Assembly (NCBI RefSeq): GCF_932274485.2
Contig: NC_065885.2
Coordinates: forward strand, 38,577,062-38,641,061
DNA: 64,000 bases
Source: Patella vulgata
Lineage: Eukaryota; Mollusca; Gastropoda; Patellidae
Direction of reading: 5' to 3'
A model generated the notes under the pieces. It made no database searches, was not told the origin of the DNA, and saw only the letters and a list, made by a program, of their open reading frames with translations. The translations under genes and the position numbers were made by a program. Every line of letters begins with the position of its first letter. Positions within the stretch are counted from its first letter, which is position 1. This document shows positions 1 to 11,594 of this stretch, piece by piece.

Positions 1-233
1 TAAGGCCTGTCATTGAGTCAACTGGCGTGGTTTCGATTTCCCGGTTGTACGTGACAAGGAGTAGGGTTGCCTGTCCAGCCTCGTCGGTTTTCTCCGGGTC
101 CTCCGGTTTCCTCCCACTACTAAAGACCCCTACGCGCAAGCGAATTATGAAATAAAATTAAACCATATGTTAGTCCCGAAATGACCTAGTCTGTGTCGAG
201 TGGACGTTAAACCCCATCTCTCTCTCTCTCTCT
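1..233 (+). repeat. SINE-A copy (V-SINE-like), 5' end cut by window edge
   Basis: Tract with a pol III box-B-like block (TTTCGATTTCCC near 31-42), then a core containing CTCCGGGTCCTCCGGTTTCC (about 93-112), then GACCCCTACGCGCAAGCGAA, a 3' domain with TTAGTCCCGAAATGACCTAG, GTGGACGTTAAACCCCAT and a (TC)n tail. The CTCCGG...CTCCGGTTTCC core is what I remember as the conserved domain of V-SINEs (zebrafish DANA; RUDI in molluscs); that assignment is from memory. The same parts recur at 12.5, 12.9, 43.2, 48.3, 56.8 and 59.1 kb, so this is a dispersed family. The 5' tRNA-like head would lie left of base 1. Confidence 0.8.
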
Positions 234-1897
234 ATTAGAAAGAGTTATTTCCCTTACATAGCAAATTGATAAGGCGTTGCTGGGTGGCTGCCATTATTAT
301 AAAGGTTTATATTTTGTAAGTTTCTGTTTGATGCAACTTTAGGTCTGCATCGTATATAAATTATCCAAATTCAGTTGATGATTTAAAAATATTATTTACT
401 AATTTGCCAGCCAACCTACGAAAATCCATTTATCTGTCGTAAAACAACTAAAATTTAAGTATTTTTTTTTTCTTCAACCTAACACTGTAAATCGTTTGAT
501 GCTTCAAGAATGTTTAAACGATAAATGTCTGATTATGCTGTTTTTATGAGTATTTCAAGGTTGTGTTTGGCCAATATATACAAAATATACCTATATCTTG
601 GACATTTATTCTAATTAAATATGTCTGTTTAAGATTTATTGTGTGCCGTTTATTATTGCTATTAATATGCCATAGACCATGTGCTGGCCAACATAAACAT
701 TTTACATCTTTAGTGATTGTATATGGGTTTTCTTCTTCTTTTAAAATGGTGATCTATTATACTAAATGTATGTGTTTGTAAGTTTTCTACCAGTCAAGAC
801 GGCTCTACGGCTGGATAATTATAATACAACCCTATAATATAATTTTCAGCCCTTTTATCATTTTTCTGAACATACACCAATATTTCATAGTCATGTCTTA
901 ACTTCAATTCACAGATGGTCCGCTAGAGTTAAACATGAATTGATATGCAGTCATTATAGTTTCTTTGTGTGAGTTAAAAAGAGGAGTTTGTTTGCCTCTT
1001 ATCTCTGTTAGAAGTCTTGACAAGAGAGAACATGGGAATTAACTCAGCTGTTTAAAATGGACAGTCAAAAGATTAATATAAAGATTAATCATAACTTAAT
1101 CAATACAAAGTTTTTAATTAAAATATTCCAGAAAATTGTTTCATGACCATATTAATATTTTTCTCGACCTTGTTTTGGGGATTACAGCTTGATGTTTATT
1201 GATGGGTGATTATGATGGATGTGGCTATGATATGATATTACAGGGAGACGTTTATTATTTATAACGGTCACAGTAGGGGGACACCAGATGGTCACTTTGT
1301 CCAGACATTGTCAAAATCAATCAGTTACCTTTTTATCAGGATATTTTAAAAGTTTACGTGATGTTTGGATTGTGTTCATGTTGAAAATAATTAAATTTAT
1401 AAAAATTTTATGAGTTTAAAATTGTTTACAGAAATATGCTTGACATTTTAAACTTCACGTTAACAAGTTATTTAAAACGCAAAAAATGAGATAAATGAAG
1501 ATCAAACATATTTTCCCTATCTTATTGTATTATCCCTCATCCCTTGTACCAAACCAACCGCTGTTGCTTTCATTCAAATTATAGTGACTTTCTATTTTGG
1601 TTGTATATCTTCATTTTGGAATATGTATCTAATTGTGCCCTGTTATTGCGACAGTTGTTTTAGCTGTGTCGTGTGGTGCAGTTGTCCGGCATTGTATATT
1701 AAATGGTGAATAAGAGAATGACCACTACTTTTTCCACGAGATTATATCATACTAAATGTGAGCATTCCCCAAGCACCCATGCTGAATAATTAAAACTTCC
1801 AAATTTTCCCAAGGATCGCCATCCACGCAGTTCTCAATAAAACTCTAATAAACCTATACGATGTGTGGTAGGCTGCAGGGGTTAAGGTCCTTCAAAG
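234..1897. other. AT-rich stretch, nothing recognised
   Basis: AT-rich sequence with short homopolymers. The one open frame (563-781) is 72 codons, resembles nothing I know and has hydrophobic low-complexity composition. No repeat family of this window is seen. Confidence 0.5.
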
Positions 1898-1947
1898 TCC
1901 AACCGCCCCCAAGGGTTTTCCTACACGTGTAAGCAAGCGATCTTAAT
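1898..1947 (+). repeat. possible decayed SINE-A fragment
   Basis: CCAACCGCCCCCAAGGGTTTTC is followed directly by CTACACGTGTAAGCAAGCGA, matching the two sides of the SINE-A core with the V-like domain missing. Short and diverged, so only a weak call. Confidence 0.3.
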
Positions 1948-4900
1948 CATTTTCATTGATAAACTGGAACGACTACGAACTCCCATGACACAAAATCTTA
2001 GAATATGGTGAACAAGGCGTGTTGTTAAGTTTTTTGGTCGTGTGGTGTAATGCAAGTAATGCGACACATTAATAATTAGGTTTGGAAATGAGCAATCGGG
2101 TGATTTATATGACAGTGCAAATATCCTTCTATCCCCTTTGTTCGTCTATAAAAAGAGATCCCTTAACAACGGAAGCGGACGTTAAATAAAGCTATTTCAC
2201 ACACACACAACTATTTCTATCTTGGTTTTGTTTAATGCGCAATTATTTCATAGAGTTACGCGTAGAAGATCATGTTCAGGTCACAATGCATGGTCCCTGA
2301 TAGGCGTAACCCTTTAAGATGGAGTGATTGTATTATGCAATTGCACGTATTGCTCACACCTCTTATCACATTAAATTCTTTAACATCTGGGTGTCCGTCT
2401 CCTGTAAGTGCAGGTGAATACATATCTCGAGTAAAATGATTGCAATTATGACAAAAACATTGCATCCTTCTTCGAAAAAGGGGCGCTCGTGACGTGACGA
2501 ATAGGTGTATACAAACCATGATGACAATCCATATGTAAAATATGTTTGTCGTTTGCAAGTTGTTGTCGAAAACGATATATTGGTGCTTCAGATGAAGATG
2601 TAACACCTTATTGTTTGTATGCCCATTTTCGGTGATTGACCCAAACAAAGTATATTTCTTGTGGTTACATAATGAATGAGTGCAATACGAAAGCCAGTAG
2701 TAAAACGAATGTGTTCATTGTCAGACTTCCAAAATATCCATAATAAACAAGAGTCGATGGTCAATTACGTTACGGCATGTCTGACAGAATGTAACATGTT
2801 ACGGTTGGATATTATTATTGTTACATATGACCAGGTGATATTCTCACAGTTTTCGGATAAACAAAAGCCTATAAAAGACAATAATATAACAGTGTATTGA
2901 CCAACGTTAATAGCCGACCATTCCTTCACCTGGGACTTCCTTCCCTCTTTATACTGTGACCGCTACATGACAATAGCTCAATGATTGCAGATTGAGTAAG
3001 AGTCGTGACCGCAGAAGTAGTCTGTATTCAAGTCACGGAACACCCCAATGGGAAGATAAGACTAAGTTCATTCAATTTACGTTCTATTTAATTCAATAGA
3101 TGATGGCTGGTCCTGATAGCGTTGTCTATTTCACATTAGTGACCAGTGGTCAATCAATATACGGTTGTATTATAATGTCTATACGGACACCGCTGCTTGA
3201 GATGTTCATCTTGAATGCAGTCTTCACTATCTCATTTGTTCATCTCAAGAAGTACGAATAATGTAACAAACAACATCATCAAAAAAACATTGCTAGCCTA
3301 TTTAGATAGATTAAAGAAATCTTTCATTTATTCTGTAGAACGGGGGCGCCGATGGGTTCAACGTTTTACCCACCCTAAACACAATTATATAATTAATCAT
3401 CATCAGAATGACTTATTAGTCTATATTGGCGAATTTTTGAAAGAAAACAAATTCTAATGGACATTAACCTATAGCCTATTATTTCTTTCAGAATCAACTT
3501 CCCAACTTCTTTAGAATAAAAATCTTATTGAAATGTTGTTGTTTTTTTTTGTCTGTGAACATTCTTTTAGTATTGATTTAATCCAAGACGTAGATTAACA
3601 TGGCGGGACTCGACGTGTGTCTCAGAAAGATTAATTTACTTGGTAAGAATACTTCTAAGAAATTATAAGAAACTTATTGGGTCTGGGATTTGTTGTGGAA
3701 GGTATATACACATAACGTATGATGTGTAGATACCTCAGTCAAGACAATTAACCCGATAAGAAAATTCGCCTCTTTGATATTAGTCAAAGATGTCTAATCT
3801 GCTTAATTTTCAGATAATAAACGCTGACAATCATAGCGGCCAAATTGGACAAAGTCTAATCATAACATGATCCAGTAGAGAGTAGTTAATAATAACCTTA
3901 ATTAACTACATATCTCAATATAACTGACCCTCAAAGGGCAGATGATCATAATAAATATTTATATCTGTGATGTTTCCAAAACCAATTTAAATATTCAATA
4001 TGGCCACCCATGCGCCATCTTTAAAGACGTGTACCTTTACTTTAGTGTTTGTATGTTGGATTTAAGAAAGAGTTTTCAATAGATAAGCTAACAATAACAT
4101 AACACATCTGGGGCACATTTAGAATAAACTTCAAAATTTTTGTAGTTAAAATGACAATGAAATGAACTTTGACCTCGGCGAAAGTTAGCATTTCAACACG
4201 AGTGGAATCTGTGATTAGCAAAGTTAAGTGTTTATGGTTCGTCTTTGATGGCTGAAAACTATGGTGTAATAGTTCACACATCTTAAATACTCTGTAATTC
4301 AAAATATTTTTAATGACCAATCACGAATTACAACATTCGCTTTCTTCGAACCTCTTTCTGAACACCGTCAAATGTAATGAACAATGTTTGTTAAAACCCA
4401 AGACAAACTTCCTGGCCAAACATACCTTTCTAATGAGTAGTTTAACATACAAAATGTTGACATGATCTTTGACGACTAACCGCCATCTTTATTGTTCAGG
4501 TGTGTTTGATAAACAATATTGACCATATTTATATTTCCAACACAAACCTCTCAACTAATATACTATGACCTTGTAAAGTACAATAACTCCCGTGTTTATC
4601 AATGGAATATTGATTTGTAATTTTAATCATTAAAACTGTCGAATCGAGATTATGTACATAGCCTCCATTAAACATGCATTATGCAAGAGCCAAATCTGCC
4701 TCTTGCAGGTCTTTCTTTAGGCCTGAAATGTTTTCTAAAGTATTAATTTGACATTAATTAACTGATCCAGGCCTTAATCAACTCTCGATGGCATCAGATT
4801 TCTCCGATATTAAATAGATTAGAATAGTTCAGCGATACTTTGATTTAATCAAATATGGAGGACCGAGACTTAGCTTCGATCAACCAGTACGGTGGTTGAA

Positions 4901-6285
4901 ATTATTGCACACGTCTGTCAAACCTTCAAAGGCCAATATCTTCGCTTGCAATAGAGTAATTTGAATGAGATTTTTAAATTATTCATTTTACATCATCTAC
5001 TTTCGAACTATTATAGCAAGAATGGCTAGCTCTTTATCTAAATCTTACATAATGTATCTTTAAGTTTTTACTCTGTTTGATTTTTCGTATATCACGTTTA
5101 GTCTATGTGTTCTTAAATGAGGACTACGATAAGCTATTAATGGATAGTTAGTTTCGTACCCGCGAATATGCTTCATTTTAAAATTTAGCCATTTATCCAC
5201 AATATACTGTTTTGGTCACGTGTCTACTTCTGCTTTCTACAACTTCCAGACATTAAAATTCTGATCCCAATAACTCATTCTACGACCATCTATTGCGATC
5301 CACATACGGGTTCGTAAAGAATTAAAACAAGCAAGATGACGGATTAATATTTCCCGCCTTTCTTCAAGCTAATCAAAATGAGCCATGGATCTATTGAATT
5401 CTAACAAGTGACGCCATAAGTTTTCCCCACCACAATTATCAATACGTTGTGCAAATGTTAAAAGAAAAGAAGATTAACCAACTTGAAATGATTGTATTAG
5501 CAAATACTTCAATAAAAACGGCTGTTTTATAACAGTTTTCTAATTACTCTATATCGGTAAATATTTAAAATGCTGGCGGCTTAAACGAGAATGAAAACAA
5601 CCCTCCGTCATTAGATGACGGGAAACTGTTGACGATTGTCGTATAAAGAATGGATATAGTCTGTCTGTATGATGACTCAGTAAGCGGTTCGATGGATTTT
5701 TTTCGGAATTAGAATTAAAACAAACGACCACACTCTCACTGGCTGTAGACTTGATCGCTTGAAACGAGTTACGTCCCCTGAGACAACATTTTGTATTTTG
5801 ACGATTGACAGATATGGAGACAAGTGATATTTTATAATTAATCGGAATGCTGACTAAACAGAGACACCCGTTAGATAACCAATAACAAACATGAAATCAA
5901 TCTGAAGAATTTAATAGCAGAAGTCCAGCTTTAATACGGGGGATTATCTCGGCTTAAGTGATTTGGACTATCCACGTGACCTTTTCCCAAAAACTATTCC
6001 ACAAGAGAATTTGAGTCGGGGTCCCAGCTGGAGTAGCCAACAGCTAATTTCGTAAATACAGACAATGTTTGAGTTTTTCATTTACCAGAGCACGATCGGG
6101 CTGAAGGGGATCACACACCCCTTCAGTTGACCCCGAGACTATCCATGGCATTATTTAATATAATCAGTCTTTGCAGACGACAGTCTAAGCCGACTAACAA
6201 TTTTGTACAGATTCAAAGACTACAAAACTCATGACGTAATGTGAAATGTTGTCTTTCAGCTCAATAATGGGTTGGTGGCAGATTA
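1948..6285. other. AT-rich stretch, nothing recognised
   Basis: No coding region longer than about 130 codons and none resembling a known family. It contains a short CA run near 2200-2210, preceded by GGACGTTAAATAAAG, which may be the last bases of an old retroposon tail. A T run lies at 3541-3551. Otherwise no internal repeat was noticed. Confidence 0.4.
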
Positions 6286-6305
6286 TGCATTACGTAATGA
6301 GTCAG
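6286..6305. promoter_or_regulatory. palindrome CATTACGTAATG overlapping TGAGTCA
   Basis: A perfect 12-bp palindrome (6288-6299) holds ATTACGTAAT, the ideal site of PAR-bZIP/E4BP4-type factors, and it runs into TGAGTCA (6298-6304), an AP-1 site. No gene is seen nearby, so a role as an enhancer is only inference. A single match of this size is expected by chance now and then in 64 kb of AT-rich DNA. Confidence 0.2.
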
Positions 6306-8230
6306 AAAACCACCGCTCTCTGCTGTACTTTTTTTTTCTATTTGTGCAGTCGGTTAACTTTGTTTTATGTCCCATCTTAACTATAAATATAATAGACATT
6401 TGTAATTGAGTACGGGAGATAACTCAATATCTTCGCCCCCATTAATTCCTTAATAAGATGATAACGCATTTATCTTATTTTATTGCCGTAGAAACGACAT
6501 GCCAATGTGGTAAGCAAATTATTTCACAAAATATCGCAGCTCATGTTGATTTCCTCCGATATTCAAAGCTAACTATATATTTCTACGGTTGAGCTTAGTT
6601 CCACACGCCTGCCATTATTCAATGTTGATTATGCTACATCAAACGTTTGAATTGATTTCTTACGGCGGCTTACAGCAAATAATTCAATCCAGATCCATTT
6701 TATGGAAATCAATATAGTTAATCAATCACCTTGATGGGTGTACGGCTAATATGATCAGTATTTGCTGTAGGTTAGTCTATGTTTAAGCTCAGTGTATTCA
6801 CTGTATCAGAAATTGGAATAAGGAATATTGTGTTGGTTTTAACGGCGTAGACAAGACACGGGACATTGAAAGAATGGAGATATTTCCCAAATTATTTAAG
6901 TGGAAACATTCTATTCAGTTAGTAATCGATGGTGATCGAATTTTTTCCTAGTAAAACACAGATCCCCTTAAGCCAAATCAACATACTTCGGACGAAAATA
7001 GCAACCATGAACGATTGAAAATATTCCTAACCTCACTTCGCGATGATACAGATAAAACTTCTTTGTTCTCCGATATTTTTCGCTGAACACATTGTAAGAA
7101 AAGTGTAATGTCAAATGACCGCCACCGAAGATTCCAAGACGGGTTTCTTTTACCCATTACTTCAGGCCTCACAAGAGTATCATCCAAGTTGATATCAAAA
7201 CGGTTTCCATCTACTTGTTCTTCCGGTTTCCAAAATAATGTGAACCAAAGTGAGGTGCAAATTCCCATGACCCCCAACCATCTCGCTCACCCATTCTTCT
7301 ATTTTCCAAAAGAATGCGACCTAAAGTGAAGTAGACTCCCACCCCCACGTTCAGGAGAATGTCCACAATAGGAAACAAAACACTACAGCTTACCCGGGTT
7401 TCGAATTTTAAAAGAATGAAACCAATTTAAATGGACCCCATCTCTCTCTCCTTCATATAACTGTTTTAACGTCTGCAACTATGTGATAAATGCTTTCATG
7501 GTCATTTTCCACGGAGATCTTATAGACACCATCCATCATGTCTGAAATGCCAATGAGTAGAACAATTAATGACATAGGCTAATTCCAATGGGTATATTCA
7601 TCCTCCTGATATACTCGGCTACTTCCGTAAACATGAATTAAAGAGGATGCGTGATTACTGAAAATATATATAGGTATTAGGTAACACAAGGGCAAACTCA
7701 GTCATATTGACTTGGCTACTCCATGGTGGTAGGGCCACTCTGAAGGTTTGGTTCAAAGTATGAAGAAAAAATGGAAGCCACGAACTTCACAATCAAGTGG
7801 TACTACGTGTTCTAAAACGACTAAACACCCCCGTATCTAACCGGAGGAATGGTTTGAACTTCGGGTTTATAGATACTAGATGCTTATGACCCCATTATAT
7901 AGTCATTCACCAATCTAGCTTTATACAAGGCTAGAGGGTGTCTTTATTTTTTTATTAAAGACATAAGTCTAAATCAGATGATGATATGGGCACTAAGCAT
8001 ACCGCAAACAACATTATTTCTGATGTAATAATTCATATGTATCGTCTGTAAGGGTGACAGTCTAATTTATCCTGATTGCTTTCTATCAACAGTAAAAAAT
8101 ATATTCAATTGTTTTACCTACTTATATACAGTTCTATTATATCAGTAGACTAGAATACTGACTGTAGTATGATAACAGATAGAACAATAATGATGTAGAT
8201 ATCTATTTTTGGTGCACCCGTCTGGTGCGC
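6306..8230. other. no recognised gene; weak internal similarity at 7.2-7.4 kb
   Basis: Both strands stay open for about 75-100 codons at 6978-7329, without similarity I recognise and without convincing splice sites. Three blocks beginning CAAAATAATGTG (7230), CAAAAGAATGCG (7306) and TAAAAGAATGAA (7410), each followed by a C-rich run, look like diverged copies of one short unit. The rest is AT-rich with no feature. Confidence 0.35.
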
Positions 8231-8252
8231 TGACGTCATCTGATTAATCGAT
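8231..8252. promoter_or_regulatory. CRE octamer TGACGTCA next to a TAAT core
   Basis: TGACGTCA (8231-8238) is a perfect CREB/ATF site, followed within a few bases by TGATTAATCGAT, a homeodomain-type core. There is no adjacent gene to assign it to; this is a motif match only. Confidence 0.2.
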
Positions 8253-8338
8253 GCTAAGCCAATTATAAAAGTCTGCATGTTAAGTAAGTGAGTAACGTTT
8301 ATAATTAACGTCCCACCAGTAATACATATTTGTAGATA

Positions 8339-8363
8339 ATAAAATAATAATAATAATAATAAT
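8339..8363. repeat. (AAT)n microsatellite
   Basis: About eight uninterrupted copies of a 3-bp AAT unit. Confidence 0.85.
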
Positions 8364-8600
8364 CCAAAAATGACCAGTTAAAACACATTGATATAAATTA
8401 GTAAAATATACGTTAATTGAATCAAAAAAAAATCTAATTTGAAAGAATCAGGAAGAATATTGAGTATGCTTATGCCCGTCCATACTTTCAAGTTGGTTTT
8501 GGTATATGAAAGAATAAAGGCCATTTTATAAATATCACTCAAATCACTCTTTCGATAAAATTTCATACAATCTTTTATTTATTGGTGGATTTGGTTTTTG

Positions 8601-8974
8601 TTAGAAAATCGGGAGCTGTAGTAGCCCGGAGAGTAAGACGTTAGCTCGCTAACCTGGAGGCCTCGTGTTCGATCCCTGCGTTGGTAAAGAAAGTTCATCT
8701 GTATTCTCCGGCATGGTTCCACCTTGTTAGTGATGTAGGACGGAGGGCCTGGCAAGGGACAATGTATAATTGTTCGAATGTGACCAAAAACCGAATAAAT
8801 ATTGGCGTGCACGTAAATGAACCCTTGACAATTGAAATTCGAAATAAGAGTAGGCCGTAGCGCCGCTGTCCGGGCAAAATTTCCCTCATAGCACACTGCA
8901 TGGCGTATATGCCCGTTTTCATCGGTGTAGAAATGCAGGACGTTAAACCCCATTTCATTTCATTTTAGAAAATC
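8601..8974 (+). repeat. full-length SINE-B with 10-bp target duplication
   Basis: The best SINE-B copy in the window. The target duplication TTAGAAAATC lies at 8601-8610 and 8965-8974, leaving an element of 8611-8964 (354 bp). It starts with a tRNA-like head: TAGCCCGGAGAGTAAGACG as box A region and GTGTTCGATCCC (8649-8660) as a good box B. The body carries the family blocks GTGCACGTAAATGAACCCTT, CCGTAGCGCCGCTGTCCGG and GCACACTGCATGGCGTATAT. It ends AGGACGTTAAACCCC followed by an (ATTTC)n tail. Head, body, pentameric tail and perfect duplication are the signs of a tRNA-derived SINE moved by a LINE. Open frames across it on the minus strand (up to 124 codons) are repeat readings, not genes. Confidence 0.9.
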
Positions 8975-10277
8975 TATAAGGACTTACTAGAAATTTCTGT
9001 GTTTTGAGTCCATCATTCCTATATTTAATGACTTAATGTTGCCCAGGGCTGTATACCGAGATGGTTTGACACAGGAAATATATCTGTATAGGGAGTAAAT
9101 TGGCTTTAGAAAATGTGACTTTTGCTCTGGGATATATACGGTACTAAAACCGGGCCAATAGGGTGGCCATTGTTTCCACATAACTGTTATATTATTGACA
9201 TATTTCAAGTTAAATATTTGTTTGTGGACAAGTACCATTACTCTTATTGACATGGCACTATGCTATTTTTTCCAAAGTAATGTGTTAACATTGAAATGTT
9301 GGATTTTCGAGAGAGAAAATATGGAATCAATACATTGTACATTCCACGGTTTACAACATTCTATTTATAAAAAAATAAATTCAGATTATTTTCTAGTTTT
9401 CTGTTCTATACATTTCAATATTTTACATCCGTCACGGCTTGCGTGTAATATGCGTGTCATTTTTATGTTCTTTACATTTGCTTTTCTGTTTCATAACACA
9501 TCGATTTTACAGAAAAAGAATGGACAAAATTTATTTCTTTTTTTCCCAGTCGTTTTGATCACCAGTCAGAAGTCAGTGATCAAACATATAGATTTCTGAT
9601 ATTCTATTTTATCGCGTGTCCAAAACCCCCATTTCTTATCACATAATTTCATTGAAATGGAAACGACAAAAACATCCCCTTTCGATCAGATTTCAGACAA
9701 TAGACATTGTCTACAAGAAACGCATCTCGCGATCTGCATTTAGGATATTAAAAGGGAGAATACAATACTTCCTAGAGAAGATCGGATATGGGCAAATCGT
9801 GTTTACTATGAGTAAGAATGGTCACTTGAAGAACTGGACTATAGTCATCGGAAGCAATACCACGACTAGAAGTTTTAAGCTCCCGGAGTTCGATTTCCAA
9901 AGTTCGTGATCGATTCAGCTATGTTATAATTCCTCAGTAAAGCCGTTGCCGTGATGCCACGGGAAGAATTAGCACGCCAAATGCCAATATTGGTGGGTTT
10001 AGGATTACGTTAAGTTGAAAACCTCTTTGCTCTTATTACCGTATTACACTGTATCTAAACGTTATGGTACCGACCGACCACTTAAGCTTACAGCTTTATC
10101 GTCACCAATACAGGTGCACTATTTGCCATTACGTATAACACATAAAATGTAAAAAGCCTTCACCACGGCTCATCGCGTGAGGAAGAAAAGCTATTACGTT
10201 TCACTTTCTATCCAATAATCTAGTTGACTAATTTAGACATATTGGTAGAAAAGCTCGATTTCACGCAATCCCTGTAT
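8975..10277. other. no recognised gene
   Basis: Plus-strand open frames of 134 (9195-9599) and 97 codons (9616-9909) have no similarity I recognise, have AT-driven composition and lack a clear splice or promoter context. I treat them as chance. Confidence 0.35.
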
Positions 10278-10515
10278 CAACTAATTCGTCACCTCAGAAT
10301 TAAAGTGTTCTATCTCCACTTTTAGGAGAAATGGAGTTATTATAACCAGTAATTAAAATAACTTCAATATTTTACAGAAAACAAATTACCAGCACATATT
10401 TTAAAGAATTATAGGAGTAAATCACATAATTTTATTGTCCTATCTCATTAATGAAAGCAAAATTTAGAGTTATAATGTTCTATGTCCGATATCCAATGAC
10501 ACTGCCCAATAACAG

Positions 10516-10538
10516 TCACGTGATCATTTTCCAAAATG
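10516..10538 (+). promoter_or_regulatory. E-box TCACGTGA just upstream of an ATGGCG start
   Basis: TCACGTGA (10516-10523), a USF/MITF-type palindrome, lies 12 bp before an AAAATGGCG start (ATG at 10536) that also fits a YY1-like initiator. The spacing suggests the promoter/5' end of the broken gene that follows; inference only. Confidence 0.25.
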
Positions 10539-11064
10539 GCGTCTGCTAGGCTTAACCTGTCTAAGGTCATTTTAAAGGATGATGAAGGATGATGAAGAAG
10601 GTGATGTTATGAACAAGAAAGAGTGAGTACATTTGAAAACTACAAACTATATCACTAAAATTGTAAAGGTAGAAACAATTAAAACATTAAAATATACTAA
10701 AAACACTCTGATTAGTGTGGCCTTGGAGATAGAACAATCTAAATCTAATTTCATCTTATTTTCAATTTGGCGCGTAGACATAGGTTTTTAATTCTTCTCT
10801 CATTTGTCATTCATTGTTGTATGTCAAATTTTATACTTTGTTTCATTTTAGGTCTGATATTGTTAGATTTATTCCTAGTGGAATTCAGCTTACACCCAAT
10901 TAAGGGTATTGTCTGATAGTTCATCTGATACAAATTCGGACATTGATGATGAGGTAGCTGACCCAACCTTTGAAGTTAATGCTGTTGCAGAAACAGACCT
11001 GGAAACGTCTGTAAATGAAGACAAAATATGCCTTTCCTTCATTTTGTTATCTAAGTTCATATAG
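10536..11064 (+). pseudogene. N-terminal remnant of an acidic spliced protein (putative transposon gene)
   Basis: ATG at 10536 opens MASARLNLSKVILKDDE; a 10-bp tandem duplication (GATGATGAAG twice, about 10578-10597) then shifts the frame, after which DDEEGDVMNKK runs to a strong donor GA/GTGAGT (intron from 10623). A pyrimidine-rich tract and acceptor TTTCATTTTAG end the intron at 10851. Joining keeps phase: the split codon gives Glu, then SDIVRFIPSGIQLTPN. After another frame change come SSSDTNSDIDDEVADPTFEV and more acidic sequence until a stop near 11064. Acidic, Ser/Asp-rich N-termini with a D-P-x-F motif are common in eukaryotic transposases and domesticated derivatives, but I cannot name the family. 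The intron (229 bp) carries one copy of the GTTCTAT motif in reverse. Broken in at least two places. Confidence 0.4.
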
Positions 11065-11103
11065 GCACGGATATATTTAGTTCCGACACTAAAATCAATG
11101 TAA

Positions 11104-11158
11104 AAGAAATGAAATGAAATGAAATGAAATGGGAGTTTAAAGTCCTACTTTTCTGCAC
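11104..11158 (-). repeat. SINE-B 3' fragment
   Basis: (GAAAT)n at 11106-11130, then GGGAGTTTAAAGTCCTACTT and TTCTGCAC: the tail and last 30 bp or so of SINE-B in reverse. It is severely 5' truncated. No target duplication could be identified. Confidence 0.65.
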
Positions 11159-11314
11159 ATGAATGGGTTAATATTACTGATAACTGTAACACTATCTTAG
11201 TATAACAGAGATCAGTTTCGTAAATATATGGTTTATTTACATAGGAACAGAATACAACATTAATACATCAATACTACAGAAACTAGACTATACTGGAACT
11301 AAACTACACCGTAG

Positions 11315-11594
11315 CACATATAACTATAAACTATAACACATACTTATGGAAGAACAATAACTGATTTATTTGGGCCACGTTGTTGTTGTCATGCATGGTT
11401 TCTGAATTGTTGTTATTGCTTGTCTATATATAATTGCTCTACACATTTGTTACTGTACTTGCTTGAAAACGTTGAGAGAATACTCTTCGAAACATCGCCC
11501 AAATAAATCAGTAATTGTTCTTCCATAAGTATGTGTTATAGTTTATTGCTCTATCCAGTTACTAAATGCCTCTAAAAGATCACATATAACTATA
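11315..11594. mobile_element. short Penelope-like insertion with 48-bp inverted arms and 14-bp target duplication
   Basis: Flanked by the perfect direct repeat CACATATAACTATA (11315-11328 and 11581-11594). Inside, 11328-11375 and 11497-11544 are inverted copies with one mismatch in 48. Beyond the right arm lies a 36-bp one-sided extension (11545-11580) ending CTAAATGCCTCTAAAAGA. The segment 11462-11497 aligns with the end of the 25-kb Penelope-like copy (shared CTTGA.AACG, AGAG.ATACT, TCGAAAC.TCG), and the extension aligns with the 39-bp extension there. Penelope-like elements are known for terminal repeats in direct or inverted orientation and a 30-40-bp tail on one side. No coding sequence remains; it is a short, severely truncated copy lying inside the 10.3-13.7-kb element. 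Confidence 0.7.
11462..11497 (+). ncRNA. hammerhead-like fold of the Penelope-like insertion (degenerate)
   Basis: GAGAG and CTCTT can pair around the loop AATA, directly followed by C-GAAAC, the arrangement of hammerhead stem II plus the GAAA core. The CTGANGA core strand is not intact. Hammerhead motifs in Penelope-like elements are established knowledge; activity here is unlikely. Confidence 0.3.

Noticed and set aside
6978-7329. Overlapping open frames on both strands, possible exon
   Set aside because: No recognised family, no convincing acceptor, and both strands are equally open.
8611-8680. tRNA gene suggested by box A and box B
   Set aside because: It is the head of SINE-B; it does not fold into a full cloverleaf as I read it and is followed by the SINE body.
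8579-8958. Open frames of 124 and 87 codons on the minus strand
   Set aside because: They lie inside SINE-B with its target duplication; the same peptide pieces recur at 20.4 and 47.2 kb as repeat readings.
9195-9909. Plus-strand frames of 134 and 97 codons
   Set aside because: AT-driven composition, no domain, no gene context.
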